NCBI GenBank assembly: GCA_021297895.1
Contig: JAJTHN010000020.1
Coordinates: 1 to 64,000 of the forward strand
Source of the DNA: Phycisphaeraceae bacterium
GTDB taxonomy: Bacteria > Planctomycetota > Phycisphaerae > Phycisphaerales > UBA1924
Length of the DNA: 64,000 nt
Direction: 5' to 3'
Part shown: positions 52,660 to 61,936 of the stretch, piece after piece
Numbering within the stretch: the stretch's first letter is position 1
Layout of the letters: every line of letters begins with the position of its first letter
Translations under genes and position numbers: made by a program
The notes under the pieces: generated by a model
Databases searched by the model: none
Seen by the model: only the letters and a program-made list of their open reading frames with translations
What the model was told of the DNA's origin: nothing

Positions 52660-53154
52660 ATGTCCGCTCGCAAGCCGACCGCATCTGCTCGCTCGCTCCG
52701 TCCCGATCCGCGTTTCAACGACTTGGTGCTCTCCAAGTTCATCAACTGCATCATGGTCCGCGGCCAGAAGGCCTCGGCTCAGCGGATCATCTACGACGCG
52801 CTGGACGTGATCGCCGGCCGCCTCGCGAAGGAGACTGATCCGAACGCCCCGAAGGAGCCGCTCGCGTGCTTCATCATGGCGATCGAGAACGTCAAGCCCT
52901 ACGTCGAGGTCCGCAGCAAGCGCATCGGTGGTGCGAACTACCAGGTTCCCGTGCAGGTGAACAAGAAGCGTGCACAGGCCCTGGCGTTCCGCTGGATCAT
53001 CGACGGAGCCCGGTCGGATAAGGGTCGCCCGATGCACATGCGTCTGGCCGACGAGCTGTACAACGCGGCGAAGAAGGAAGGCAAGGCGATGGCGGTCCGC
53101 GATCAGACGCACCGCATGGCCGAGGCCAACAAGGCCTTCGCGCACTTTGCCTGA
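52660..53154 (+). CDS. rpsG: 30S ribosomal protein S7
   Basis: 164 residues. MSARKPTASARSLRPDPRFNDLVLSKFINCIMVRGQKASAQRIIYDALDVI at the start and EVRSKRIGGANYQVPVQVNKKRAQALAFRWIIDGAR in the middle are S7 landmarks; the C-terminal helix ends early, as in short forms. S7 nucleates the 30S head. A spacer insertion (KETDPNAPKEP) is mildly unusual. GGAG lies eight bases before the ATG. Confidence 0.97.
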   Translation: MSARKPTASARSLRPDPRFNDLVLSKFINCIMVRGQKASAQRIIYDALDVIAGRLAKETDPNAPKEPLACFIMAIENVKPYVEVRSKRIGGANYQVPVQVNKKRAQALAFRWIIDGARSDKGRPMHMRLADELYNAAKKEGKAMAVRDQTHRMAEANKAFAHFA

Positions 53155-53215
53155 TCTTGACGACTCGCGGTTTTCCGCAGCGTGGAATAGTCCGAATTGG
53201 TCCGTATCCTCTCAG

Positions 53216-53246
53216 CGCCCGGTCGAAGGACCGGGCGTTGTTTGTT
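53216..53246 (+). terminator. Terminator of the rpsL-rpsG operon
   Basis: CGCCCGGTC-gaag-GACCGGGCG, a perfect 9-bp stem with a four-base loop, followed by TTGTTTGTT, 61 bp after rpsG. Confidence 0.9.
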
Positions 53247-53301
53247 CACGGTGGGATCGGCATGACGCCACGCCCGCGTGGGTTGTCGTGGAAGAGCCCC
53301 T

Positions 53302-54696
53302 ATGAGCGATCGCGGAGTCCAATCCGGTGAGCGTGCCGGCGACGCGGGTCGTCGGCGTCGCCGCACGCGCGTTTGGGCGTGGTGGGCGCTGATGTGGCTT
53401 GTGCTGACGAGCATCGGATCCGCGCTGCACTGGGCGACGTGGATGTCGCCGGAGGTGACACGGTCCGCGGGGACGGTCTTCGGCGAGGGGGTTGTCAAGC
53501 TGCTGGCCAACGCGATGGTGATTCCAGCCTCGCCGGGGTGGATCATCACGACGCGCATCGTCGGCCGACTCGAGGGCGACTCGATCGGCGTGGCGGCCTG
53601 CGCCAACGGTGTTGCCTGGCTGCTGATTCTCGGCACGCTCGCGGGCATGCTGTGGGTCGGGCGACGCGTGATCATCGGGCCCAAGCGGCCCGTCGCCGAG
53701 CGGGCACCGCGCGAGGCCGGCGGCGAGACGCCCGCGACGCCGGAGACGGATTCGGAACTCTCGGGGCCTGACATTGGCCGTCGTCGGCTGCTGCTGCGGG
53801 GTGTCGTTGCCGGTACGGGTGCGGTCGCGGCGATGCCCGCGGCGTATGCGACGATGATCGAACCGTGGTCCCTGACGACCGCGCGCTACCGCATTCCGAT
53901 CCAGGGGCTGCCGCGATCGCTGCACGGTCTACGGATCGCGATGCTCGCCGATATGCACATGGGCCCGCGCGTCACGCGGGAGCACATCATCAACGCGATT
54001 CGTTCGGCGATCGATCTCAAGCCGGACCTGTTTGTGCTCGTCGGCGACTATGTGCATCGTGAGATTCGCCAGGCGATCGTCGTCGCGACGACGTTCGAGC
54101 CCATGGTCGCGACCGGCAAGCCGGTGATCGGTGTGCTGGGCAATCACGACTGGTACGCCGGAGGAAGCGACTGCACAAGGCTGTTGATGAACGTCGGCGT
54201 CAGACTCATCGACAACCAGCGCGTCTTTCTCGATGTTGAACGGCAGGTTCAGAAGAAACAGCCGCTGAGCGCGTGCCTCTGCATTGCGGGGGTTGGCGAC
54301 CTTCTCGAGCACACCTGCGACTTCGATGCGGCGCTTCGCGGCGTTCGGAGCGATGTGCCGCGGATTGTGCTGTCTCACAACCCGGATGCGGCGGAGCACC
54401 CGCAACTGCTGCACGAGAGCACGACGCACCCGCGCCATCGCGTGGACCTGATGCTCAGCGGGCACACCCACGGCGGGCAGGTCAAGTTGCCGATCCTCGG
54501 TCGGCCGATCGTTCCCAGCAGGTTCGGGAGCAAGTACGCGTACGGGCTCAATGCCGGGCCGCTGTGTCCGGTGCTGACGACGGCCGGTGTCGGGATGTCG
54601 ATCCTGCCGCTACGGCTGAACGTCCCGCCGGAAATCGTGGAGATTGAGCTGGTTGATGGGGGGGATGTTCAGCCAGCGGCTGGACGCACCGGCTGA
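53302..54696 (+). CDS. Membrane-anchored metallophosphoesterase
   Basis: 464 residues. Membrane helices at about 22-42 (VWAWWALMWLVLTSIGSALHW) and 100-120 (VAWLLILGTLAGMLWVG), then GRRRLLLRGVVAGTGAVAAMPAAYA, which looks like a twin-arginine or third membrane segment. The catalytic domain has MLADMHMGP, VLVGDYVHR, GVLGNHDWYAGG and LSGHTHGGQ, the five metallophosphatase motifs of the YkuE/YaeI class. Relatives hydrolyse UDP-diacylglucosamine or phospholipid-type pyrophosphates. The last 28 bp overlap the convergent acetyltransferase gene. Confidence 0.88.
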   Translation: MSDRGVQSGERAGDAGRRRRRTRVWAWWALMWLVLTSIGSALHWATWMSPEVTRSAGTVFGEGVVKLLANAMVIPASPGWIITTRIVGRLEGDSIGVAACANGVAWLLILGTLAGMLWVGRRVIIGPKRPVAERAPREAGGETPATPETDSELSGPDIGRRRLLLRGVVAGTGAVAAMPAAYATMIEPWSLTTARYRIPIQGLPRSLHGLRIAMLADMHMGPRVTREHIINAIRSAIDLKPDLFVLVGDYVHREIRQAIVVATTFEPMVATGKPVIGVLGNHDWYAGGSDCTRLLMNVGVRLIDNQRVFLDVERQVQKKQPLSACLCIAGVGDLLEHTCDFDAALRGVRSDVPRIVLSHNPDAAEHPQLLHESTTHPRHRVDLMLSGHTHGGQVKLPILGRPIVPSRFGSKYAYGLNAGPLCPVLTTAGVGMSILPLRLNVPPEIVEIELVDGGDVQPAAGRTG

Positions 54697-55385
54697 CCCG
54701 CGGACGACGGTCTGAGCAGCCGGTCATGGGCGGTGTCCCACTCGGTCGCGAGCACTGCCCAGCCGAGCGTGTCGCACCAGCCGAGTCCGTCTTCCCAGCG
54801 ATCCTGGACGGCGTGAAGTTCCTGTCGCAGGCCGAGTGTTCGCGGAACGCCCGCCGAGGCCGCGTTCGCGGCGTTGGCGAAGATGTGGATCCGGCGGAAG
54901 CCCCAGCCGCCGCGGGCCTGAGGCGTGAGGCCCCAGGAGAGCAGCGCGGCGGTGAGCTCGGCGGCATAGCCCTTGCGACGGTGCGCGGGGTGGACCCAGT
55001 AGCCGATCTCGGCGTTTGCCCGATCGGCGTCGATGCGGTTGAAGCCGGTGCCGGCGATCAGTTCGCCCGTCTTGCGGCTGAAAGCACCCAGAATGAACCC
55101 GATCTGCGCGTTGTCCGCGGGACTCATGGGCCACGAGGCCCACGCGTTCATGAAGCGGGCGATCTGGCGATCGGTGTCGTCGGGCGAGAGGTGGCAAAAG
55201 CGCACCCAGGGCAGCCAGGGCAGATAAGCCTCACGATGTGGTGCGATCGCCTCGTACAGGGCGCGGGCGTCGGTCGGTATGTAGGGGCGCAACGTCAGGC
55301 GGGCCGTCTGCCGCGAGGCGGGAAGTGGCGAGGGGGGTGCCCATTCTGGTGGGTGTGCGGGGTTGACCGGAGAAGCCATCGGCAC
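54669..55385 (-). CDS. GNAT-family N-acetyltransferase (RimJ/RimL-like)
   Basis: 238 residues. Residues about 26-205 match the RimJ/RimL-type GNAT fold: TARLTLRPYIPTDARALYEAI at the start, GTGFNRIDADRANAEIGYWVHPAHRRKGYAAELTAALLSWG with the acetyl-CoA loop R-R-K-G-Y-A, and FRRIHIFANAANAAS. The substrate is unknown; these enzymes often acetylate ribosomal proteins or small amines. An extra Trp/Asp-rich C-terminal stretch (about 200-225) is unusual. Confidence 0.85.
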   Translation of the reverse strand: MPMASPVNPAHPPEWAPPSPLPASRQTARLTLRPYIPTDARALYEAIAPHREAYLPWLPWVRFCHLSPDDTDRQIARFMNAWASWPMSPADNAQIGFILGAFSRKTGELIAGTGFNRIDADRANAEIGYWVHPAHRRKGYAAELTAALLSWGLTPQARGGWGFRRIHIFANAANAASAGVPRTLGLRQELHAVQDRWEDGLGWCDTLGWAVLATEWDTAHDRLLRPSSAGQPVRPAAG

Positions 55386-55446
55386 AAGATACCATGTGAG
55401 GGTTCAGGGGTCGGCACCGATCGGTGACCGGAAAGGACAGACCTCG

Positions 55447-56577
55447 ATGGACGCTCAGACCAGCGGGCATGATGGCACGGCCGGGCGGTACGCCCGCCAG
55501 ATGCTGCTGCGCGGGTTTGGCGTGGAGGGTCAGAGTCGACTCGCCTCGTCGCACGCGATGATCATCGGGGCGGGCGCGCTCGGGTGCCCCGCGGCGGACC
55601 TGCTCGTGCGTGCGGGTGTCGGACGCGTGAGCCTCGTCGATCGAGATGTTGTGGAGTTGTCGAACCTTCAGCGGCAGACGCTCTTTGATGAACGCGATGC
55701 GCGTGAGCGTGCCCCGAAGGCCGAGGCCGCGGCGCGTCGTCTGCGATCGGTGAACTCGGGTGTGCGGGTCGAGCCGATCGTTGAGCACTTTTCTCCGGAG
55801 AACGCCGAGCGATTGCTCCGCCCGCATCCGCGGCCGGGGGTTGTGCTCGATTGCACGGACAACTTCGCGACTCGATATCTCATCAACGACGTTTGTGTGA
55901 AGGTCGGCGTGCCGCTTGTGTATGCAGGGGCGGTGGCGAGCTCCGGCGTGGCGATGACGATCGTGCCCAAGAGCGTTCCGAACGCGGGGGAGCGAGCAAC
56001 GGCGTGCTTGCGCTGCGTATTTCCGGAACCGCCGGCCAGTGCGCCGACCTGCGACACCGCGGGGATCTTTGCGCCGGTGTCGTCGATCGTCGCGAGCGTG
56101 CAGGCGAGCGAGGCGATCAAGGTGCTCCTGGGAAGGCTGGACTTGCTGAGCAACACCCTGCTGAGCATGGACTTGTGGACCAATGAGCGGCGGAGAATCT
56201 CGCTCTCTGACGCTCGGCGGGAGGACTGCCCGTGCTGCGGGCGCGGGGAGTTTGAGTTTCTGGCGGGTCGAGGCTCGCAGGACGCCCGGACGATGTGCGG
56301 CCGCGGGGCGGTGCAGGTTGCGGGGCATGCGCCGGTCGATTTGCGGGCGCTTGCCGCGAGGCTGCGATCGGTGGCGGAGGTGCACCAGTCGGAGGACCAT
56401 CTGACAGCGACGCTCGACGTGACGTCGGGCAAGGGCGGAGCGGGAGCCGGCGAAGGAGCTCGGGATGGTGTGTCGCGGTTCGAGTTGACGGTGTTTGCTG
56501 ACGGCCGGGCGATCGTGGGCGGGACGACCGACCCGGGTATCGCGCGGTCGGTCTATGCTCGATTCATCGGATTGTGA
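55447..56577 (+). CDS. ThiF/MoeB-family adenylyltransferase
   Basis: 376 residues. Starts with RYARQMLLRGFGVEGQSRLASSHAMIIGAGALGCPAADLL (G-x-G-x2-G), followed by SLVDRDVVELSNLQRQTLF, DCTDNFATRYLINDVC, and the zinc cysteine pairs CLRC and CPCC. This is the E1-like activating enzyme that adenylates ubiquitin-like sulphur carriers in thiamine or molybdopterin synthesis. After the catalytic domain an 85-residue C-terminal extension (VQVAGHAPVDLRALAARL..., GGTTDPGIARSVYARF) resembles the ThiS-linked tail seen in planctomycete ThiF-type proteins. No thiS or moaD gene is adjacent, so the pathway is undecided. Confidence 0.88.
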   Translation: MDAQTSGHDGTAGRYARQMLLRGFGVEGQSRLASSHAMIIGAGALGCPAADLLVRAGVGRVSLVDRDVVELSNLQRQTLFDERDARERAPKAEAAARRLRSVNSGVRVEPIVEHFSPENAERLLRPHPRPGVVLDCTDNFATRYLINDVCVKVGVPLVYAGAVASSGVAMTIVPKSVPNAGERATACLRCVFPEPPASAPTCDTAGIFAPVSSIVASVQASEAIKVLLGRLDLLSNTLLSMDLWTNERRRISLSDARREDCPCCGRGEFEFLAGRGSQDARTMCGRGAVQVAGHAPVDLRALAARLRSVAEVHQSEDHLTATLDVTSGKGGAGAGEGARDGVSRFELTVFADGRAIVGGTTDPGIARSVYARFIGL

Positions 56578-56634
56578 TAGACACGGAACAGGATCCGGCG
56601 CTGACATCGGTCGCGTCGGTACATGGAGTCAAGC

Positions 56635-57162
56635 ATGAGCATTGCGGGGAACATCGTCGCCAGCGGCAAGTTGATCCGGGGCTATGCGGAGTCGCTCTCG
56701 CAGGGCATCGACGCGCACCAGTTTGCGCGCAAGCCCACGTGGGGACTCGGCGGCCAGGAGATCGACACGAATCACGCGACGTTCTGCTACGGGCACTTGG
56801 CGATCTATCCCGCAAGGATTCTGACGCTGCTGGGCAAGGACCCCGCCCCGGCGGCCGCGCCGATCGCTTTCGAGCCGCTCTTCAAGGCTGGGGCGCCGTG
56901 CCTTGATGATCCGCATGGGACGATTTACCCGGCGATGAGCGTGGTGCTCGATGCGTTCCGCCGCGCGTACGACGTGACGCTCGATGAGGTCGCGCGGGCC
57001 AGCGATGCGCAGTTGCTCAAGGAAACGCCGAACGAGTCTCATCGGAAGAACTTCCCGACGATCGGGGCGCTCACGGGCTTTCTGCTCGGGGCACACGTGG
57101 CGATGCATATGGGCCAGGTGAGCGCGTGGCGACGCTGCATGGGCCTTCGCGGCGTGATGTGA
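56635..57162 (+). CDS. DinB-like four-helix-bundle protein
   Basis: 175 residues, mostly helical. His51 in TNHATFCYGHLAIYPARIL and His155-x3-His159 in GAHVAMHMGQVSAWRR fit the three-histidine metal site of the DinB/YfiT-like family, with GPRPGVMS-like ends lacking. Function of these metal-binding proteins is varied (thiol-dependent transferases or unknown). ATG 56635 has GGAG seven bases upstream, preferred to the ATG four codons earlier. Confidence 0.72.
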   Translation: MSIAGNIVASGKLIRGYAESLSQGIDAHQFARKPTWGLGGQEIDTNHATFCYGHLAIYPARILTLLGKDPAPAAAPIAFEPLFKAGAPCLDDPHGTIYPAMSVVLDAFRRAYDVTLDEVARASDAQLLKETPNESHRKNFPTIGALTGFLLGAHVAMHMGQVSAWRRCMGLRGVM

Positions 57163-57186
57163 TCGCCGGGGGCGAGCCGGAAGGAA

Positions 57187-57915
57187 TCAGCGGCGGGCCT
57201 TGCGTCCGGACGACTTTTCGGCATGGCTGGTGCCGTTGGCTGAGGCGCGGCGAGGTGCGACCTTCGCCGGTGCATCGGCGGCGGCCGCGGGCTCATCGCC
57301 GGACAGGGCGTTGGCGTAATGCGCGTTCTGCACCGGGACGAGTTCCTCGAGCACCTTGGCCAGCACCGCGGCGGGAGAACCCATCGCGTCGACCTCGGCG
57401 ATCATGTCCTTGGAATAGTGCTCAAGGACCGGGTACGTCTCGCGCTCGTACACCTGCCAGCGCTTGCGGATCACGTCTTCCTTGGCGTCGTCAACGCGAT
57501 TTTCCTTCAGCGCGCGGCGGCGAAGTCGCTCGATCATCCGCTCCTTGTCGGGACAGATCAGATGGATGATCTTGAGCACCTTCAGGTGGGTGTCGAGCAG
57601 CTTTGCCTGGTGCAGATTCCGCGGGATGCCATCGAGGACCAGAAGGTCCACGTTCGGCTTGTAGATGCCGAGCGTGGTGCGTGCGTGCATGTTCTGCGAC
57701 CACATCTGGATCGTCGGTTCGTCGGGCACGAGCAGGCCCTTGGACGAATAGTCCATGAAGATGCGGCCGAGCGTCGAGGACGTGTCGAGATTGCGGAAAA
57801 CTTCGCCGCAGGAGAGGTGGTAGAAGCCGGGGATCTGACCCAGAATCTTGCCCTGCGTTCCCTTGCCCGCGCCCGGGGCGCCGAAGAGCAGCACGGTGCG
57901 ATAACGTTTGGTCAT
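57187..57915 (-). CDS. adk: Adenylate kinase / nucleoside monophosphate kinase
   Basis: 242 residues. P-loop FGAPGAGKGTQGKIL, HLSCGEVFRNL, the NMP-binding LVPDEPTIQMW, DGIPRNLHQAKLL, and arginine-rich RLRRRALKENRVDD followed by RKRWQVYERETYPVLEHY. It has a short lid without a zinc domain. It converts AMP and ATP to two ADP. A 45-residue Ala/Lys/Arg-rich tail follows the core. AGGAGG lies eight bases before the ATG. Confidence 0.87.
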   Translation of the reverse strand: MTKRYRTVLLFGAPGAGKGTQGKILGQIPGFYHLSCGEVFRNLDTSSTLGRIFMDYSSKGLLVPDEPTIQMWSQNMHARTTLGIYKPNVDLLVLDGIPRNLHQAKLLDTHLKVLKIIHLICPDKERMIERLRRRALKENRVDDAKEDVIRKRWQVYERETYPVLEHYSKDMIAEVDAMGSPAAVLAKVLEELVPVQNAHYANALSGDEPAAAADAPAKVAPRRASANGTSHAEKSSGRKARR

Positions 57916-58132
57916 GTGAGGCCCTCCTGAGTCGTGAGGCGGCGGAGCAGTCTCGGACAACGAACCGACGGACCAGAACCTTGAACGTACGCCCAATGTC
58001 ATCGGTTCGCAACACGATAGCATTTTCCGCGAGCGGTTTGGGACAGTTTGCGCGGGCATTTGGGGGTGTTTTCGGGTGTCGCGACTTGGTAGACGATCCC
58101 CAGAGATTCTGTGTATGGCGGGGGGTGGCGTG

Positions 58133-58849
58133 ATGAAGGCCCGGGATCCATCGGCGACCCAAGTCGTTTTCGAGGGCGATGGCTATGTCGTGATCGACAA
58201 GCCCCCGGGCGTGCTGAGCGTGCCGGGCAAGGGCGAGGAGAATCAGCGGTCGGTGGTGAGTTGGTGCCGGGAGCGGTACCCGGCCGCGACCGGGCCGATC
58301 GTTGTTCATCGGCTGGATATGGACACGTCGGGGCTGCTGGTGCTCGGGCTTACGGCCGATGCGCAGCGGTCCCTCTCGATGCAGTTCGAGGCGCGAAGTG
58401 TCGAGAAGGCGTATGTCGCGGTGGTGTTGGGGCGCGTCGCCGCGATGAGCGGTGTTGTGGACCTGCCGATACGGGCGGATCTTGATCGTCGCCCGATGCA
58501 GATCGTGGATCTTGTTCAAGGGCGACCGGCGGTCACGCGCTTTTGCGTTCTGGGGTTCGAGCCTGATGCGACGTGGCTGCGGCTGGAACCGATCACCGGG
58601 CGGACGCACCAGCTCCGCGTGCACTGTGCCGAGCGGTGCGTTGGTGGACTGGCGAGTGTCGCGTGCGGCGGAGGAGGTCAGGAGCTTGCGGCGGCGGAAC
58701 CGGGACATCCGATTCTCGGCGATGTGCTGTATGGGCCGAGCGATCGGCCGCACGCCGCGGAGCGACTGATGCTGCACGCGAGCGAACTGGCGTTCGATGA
58801 CCCGAAGACCGGACACCGGGTGCGGGTCGCTTCGGCGCCGCGGTTCTAG
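58133..58849 (+). CDS. RluA-family pseudouridine synthase
   Basis: 238 residues from ATG 58133 (alternative starts ATG 58115 and 58076). The catalytic motif VVHRLDMDTSGLLVLG holds the RluA-family Asp, with VVIDKPPGVLSVPG before it and EPITGRTHQLRVHCA after it. It isomerises uridine in rRNA or tRNA. No S4 RNA-binding domain is present. The insertion SVACGGGGQELAAAEPG before HPILGDVLYG is unusual in length. Divergent from adk. Confidence 0.88.
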   Translation: MKARDPSATQVVFEGDGYVVIDKPPGVLSVPGKGEENQRSVVSWCRERYPAATGPIVVHRLDMDTSGLLVLGLTADAQRSLSMQFEARSVEKAYVAVVLGRVAAMSGVVDLPIRADLDRRPMQIVDLVQGRPAVTRFCVLGFEPDATWLRLEPITGRTHQLRVHCAERCVGGLASVACGGGGQELAAAEPGHPILGDVLYGPSDRPHAAERLMLHASELAFDDPKTGHRVRVASAPRF

Positions 58850-58860
58850 TCAGAGTTTGA

Positions 58861-60831
58861 TCACGACTTCGCGGCCGGAGCGGGTGCCCGGCTCTGGTCG
58901 GGGGTTGTGCCGCTGCCGGCATCATCGTCGCGGCCGGGGCGGAGGCCTTCGACCTCCAGTCGTTCGACGAGCGCTTCGAGCGACATGGCCTTTACGAGTG
59001 AATCGCTCACGAAGGCCTGAAGCAGACGGTTCTCTTCGCTTGTGGCCAGTTGGCGGAAGCGTTCGACGCTCACGGGCTCGTAGTTGGTGATCTGAGCGAT
59101 CATCAGCGTCTGCGATGCGGGCATGCCCGCGGTGAATGTCCGGGCTGTGATGTTCGTCTCATCCAGCGGCGCGGACGGGCTGAGACGTCCGGCGGCCTCG
59201 AACGCGGCGGAGATCACCGCATCGCGTTCGATCCATGGCTCGCTTGGGCGGACACCAACGTTGCGGGCGACCTCGACCTGGGTCTTCAACGTCGTGGTGA
59301 AGCCGAGGGCGGCCAGACGATCGGGCAGGGTCGCGAAGGACTCGATGGTCGCCAGAGCTTCGAACTCTGCCCGACGAGCGAGGAGTTCGTTGTACGCCCG
59401 GAGCCGCTTGAAGTCCCGGATGGCGACGGTGCGGACCTCGTCGATGCTCGCCGCGGGGCCGCGCGGGCGGAGCGCGGTCACGACGATGAAGTGCCGTCGA
59501 CCTTCCTGGTCGATGAGCGGCTCGGACATCGGGACTCCGACCTGCACCGCGACGGTCGGGCTTGCGGGCTTGAGCTCGCGGAGGTTGCCAAGAACCGACG
59601 AGATGTTCTCGCTTGTCCGGCCCCGGCGGAGTACGGCGGTCGAGAGTTGCGGCAGATCGAGAACATCATCGAGCGTGGTCCACGAATCGAAACTCGCGAC
59701 CGCGGGTGTGGGAATACGTGCCTGCTGGGTGTCCTCGATGCGGGCGACGACGGCTCCGGCGACCGCGGCAAAGTCGATCGGCGTCGCGGCGGGCGTAACG
59801 GAGCGGTAGATCAGGCTGCCGACAGACTCACCCTCGGGCAAGCGGGACGAGTAGCGGAGAATCTCCGCCTTTACGGTGCTGGTGGCCTCGGAGAGGATCC
59901 GTTGGGAGACCTCGGTGCGGAGCGCGGCCTCGATGTCTGCGCGGGTCGGTGCCGGCGATCGGTCGGCGGCGGCGATCATGCGCTTCTCAACCTCGATGGG
60001 GTCGATGCGGACGGTCGCCGCGATCTGGGCCGGATCGATCGTGAGAACGTTGAGCTTGACGGCGTTGTCGAGCAGGTAGCCGACTCGGAACTCACCGGTG
60101 GCCGGGTCGGTGTTGCGGAACTTCTCGAAGTGTGCCTGGAGTTCCTGCTCGGTCGGATCTGGGCTGCTGGTCAGCGATTCCTCGGACGGGGAGAGCCCGA
60201 CGTGCTGGATGAACACGCGGTTGAACTGCTCGCGAGCGGACATCGCCAGTCGGGGCGTGCTGGTGCGGGCTGCCTGCTGATACATGCCGAGCAGCCGCGA
60301 GACGCCGTGGAGCTCGCTGATCGCCTCGGACGGGAAGTAGTCCACGCCGCTCTGGTTGGCGATCAACATCGGGTTGATGGCCGCGTCGATTTCTGTCTCA
60401 GCGCGTGCGAGAATCTCCATAGCACGGTCCGTCGTCAGCTCTCCGCGACTAACCTCATTCGCAAGAACGAACTGCTCCGCTCGAATCAATTCGTTTCGCA
60501 GCCCTCTTGCGTCCTCGCGCGGGCCGACGAGCCCGGCGGCCTTCGCATCCTCGACGAGCAGCTTCCAGTGCATGTGATCCTGCTGGCCGATATTCAGTTC
60601 CACCATCCGAATGCGAAAGAGCGAGAACCGCTTGAGGGTCTCGAACTTGAGCAGGGACTGGTTCATCTCGATCTGCGTGACCGAGCGGCCCTTGATCGTC
60701 ACCCCGGAACTCGAGAACAGGGGTGAGTGCGCGAGATTCTGCAGGAACTGCGGCACCAGGAAGGCGATCATCAGGAAAACGCCGAACCCGATGAGGAGCC
60801 AGTTCTTGTACTTCGACAGCAGCTTGACCAT
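58861..60831 (-). CDS. SurA/PpiD-like membrane-anchored protein without an obvious parvulin domain
   Basis: 656 residues with one N-terminal membrane helix (WLLIGFGVFLMIAFLVPQFLQ) and a large periplasmic part. VTIKGRSVTQIEMNQSLLKFE and the long helical region resemble the SurA_N/PpiD chaperone N-domain. PTEQELQAHFEKFR and FRVGYLLDNAVKLNVLTID are like the PpiD inter-domain. No clear parvulin signature (the G-D-L-G and R-E-G-Y type motifs) was found, so isomerase activity is doubtful. The C-terminal end is Asp/Gly/Pro-rich. It lies 95 bp downstream of rpsD on the same strand. Confidence 0.7.
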   Translation of the reverse strand: MVKLLSKYKNWLLIGFGVFLMIAFLVPQFLQNLAHSPLFSSSGVTIKGRSVTQIEMNQSLLKFETLKRFSLFRIRMVELNIGQQDHMHWKLLVEDAKAAGLVGPREDARGLRNELIRAEQFVLANEVSRGELTTDRAMEILARAETEIDAAINPMLIANQSGVDYFPSEAISELHGVSRLLGMYQQAARTSTPRLAMSAREQFNRVFIQHVGLSPSEESLTSSPDPTEQELQAHFEKFRNTDPATGEFRVGYLLDNAVKLNVLTIDPAQIAATVRIDPIEVEKRMIAAADRSPAPTRADIEAALRTEVSQRILSEATSTVKAEILRYSSRLPEGESVGSLIYRSVTPAATPIDFAAVAGAVVARIEDTQQARIPTPAVASFDSWTTLDDVLDLPQLSTAVLRRGRTSENISSVLGNLRELKPASPTVAVQVGVPMSEPLIDQEGRRHFIVVTALRPRGPAASIDEVRTVAIRDFKRLRAYNELLARRAEFEALATIESFATLPDRLAALGFTTTLKTQVEVARNVGVRPSEPWIERDAVISAAFEAAGRLSPSAPLDETNITARTFTAGMPASQTLMIAQITNYEPVSVERFRQLATSEENRLLQAFVSDSLVKAMSLEALVERLEVEGLRPGRDDDAGSGTTPDQSRAPAPAAKS

Positions 60832-60863
60832 TCGTCGAACCCCGGAGCCCGGCGCTCAGTGGG

Positions 60864-60881
60864 CGCAGCGCGAGCGCTGCG
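60864..60881 (-). promoter_or_regulatory. Hairpin in the rpsD to SurA/PpiD-like gene gap
   Basis: CGCAGCGC-tc-GCGCTGCG on the minus strand is a perfect 8-bp inverted repeat without a T run. It may be a processing or partial termination site between rpsD and the downstream gene. Confidence 0.35.
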
Positions 60882-60926
60882 AAACCCGATGAGACGCCGG
60901 GCGGTGTGCCTCGGCAACCAGCGTGA

Positions 60927-61526
60927 TTAGCGATAGAACTCGACGATGAGGTTCGGGTTGACGTCGAAGGGGATCTGATCGGACGTGGGCAGGGCCACGA
61001 TCCGAGCGGTCACTTCCGACGGGTTGAAGTCGATCCACTGCGGAACCTCATGGCCCGCCATGGACTCCATGTTCTCGCGGCAGAGCTTCTGGATCTTGGG
61101 CTTGAGCGTGATCACGTCGCCGGCCTTGACCGAGTAGCTCGGGCGGTCGGTCTTGCGGCCGTTGACCAGGATGTGGCCGTGAACGACGATCTGGCGGGCG
61201 GCCCAGATGGTGCGGGCAAGGCCGCAGCGACGGATGACGTTGTCGAGTCGACGCTCGAGCAGGCGCATGAGCACCTCGCCCGTGTTGCCCTTGGCGCTGC
61301 CGGCCTCTGCGACGTAGCGGCGGAACTGCTGCTCCAGAACGCAGTAGTGGTAGCGGACCTTCTGCTTCTCGTTGAGACGGACGCCGTAGTCGCGCAGGCG
61401 CCGGCCGCGGAAGCCGTGCATGCCGGGAAACACCAGAGCACGCTTGCTGGTGTGCTTCGGGTTGTTCTCGATGGGCGCCCCGACGCGACGGGACAACTTG
61501 ACCTTGGGACCGACGTAACGGGCCAT
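60927..61526 (-). CDS. rpsD: 30S ribosomal protein S4
   Basis: 199 residues. MARYVGPKVKLSRRVGAPIE lacks the zinc-binding cysteines, so it is the C-minus form. KVRYHYCVLEQQFRRYV, then RLDNVIRRCGLARTIWAARQIVVHGHILVNGRKTDRPSYSV is the S4 RNA-binding domain. It initiates 16S assembly and often represses its own operon. GGAGG lies just upstream of the ATG with a six-base spacing. It is not in an alpha operon here. Confidence 0.96.
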   Translation of the reverse strand: MARYVGPKVKLSRRVGAPIENNPKHTSKRALVFPGMHGFRGRRLRDYGVRLNEKQKVRYHYCVLEQQFRRYVAEAGSAKGNTGEVLMRLLERRLDNVIRRCGLARTIWAARQIVVHGHILVNGRKTDRPSYSVKAGDVITLKPKIQKLCRENMESMAGHEVPQWIDFNPSEVTARIVALPTSDQIPFDVNPNLIVEFYR

Positions 61527-61936
61527 AAAAAACCTCCGTCACCACAGCCGAGGACTCGGGCGAACATTCGCCTGAGCACTCCGTGGCGTGCCGACGCACT
61601 GTTGGGGTCGGCGATCTGCGTCCGGTGGCCGCGGCTGCGGTCGGACTGGGTGAGATCCGGGCAATCCGGAATGTGAAAGGGATTGAAGGTTCGTTGATCG
61701 TCCGGGTCAAGTGGGGGGGGGCCGGATGCCGGTTGCCCGGTCACCGCTCCGGCTTGGGGTCGCTCCCGCTGATCTTTGGCGCGTGGTGCTGCAACGACCG
61801 GCTGCCGGCGGCGTATCGTGACGGCGCGGAATCAAACCGGGGCCGAGTGGTAGACTCTCGGCTGGCGTGAAGCGAGATTCTCGGGGTCCGAGAATCAGTG
61901 AGAAACATCCCGCCGTCGAAGCGCAGGAGCCTGAGC
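61527..61936 (+). other. 410-bp intergenic region (divergent rpsD / TPR-like gene)
   Basis: No coding sequence is supported. On the minus strand it should hold the rpsD promoter and leader. On the plus strand a perfect hairpin GATTCTCGG-ggt-CCGAGAATC (61876-61896) lies 40 bp before the GTG at 61937, after TGGTAGACT (about 61848), a possible -10. A run of eight G residues occurs near 61717. Confidence 0.45.

Noticed and set aside
59050-60726. 558-codon open frame on the plus strand
   Set aside because: It is a shadow of the SurA/PpiD-like gene; no ribosome site or recognised motif.
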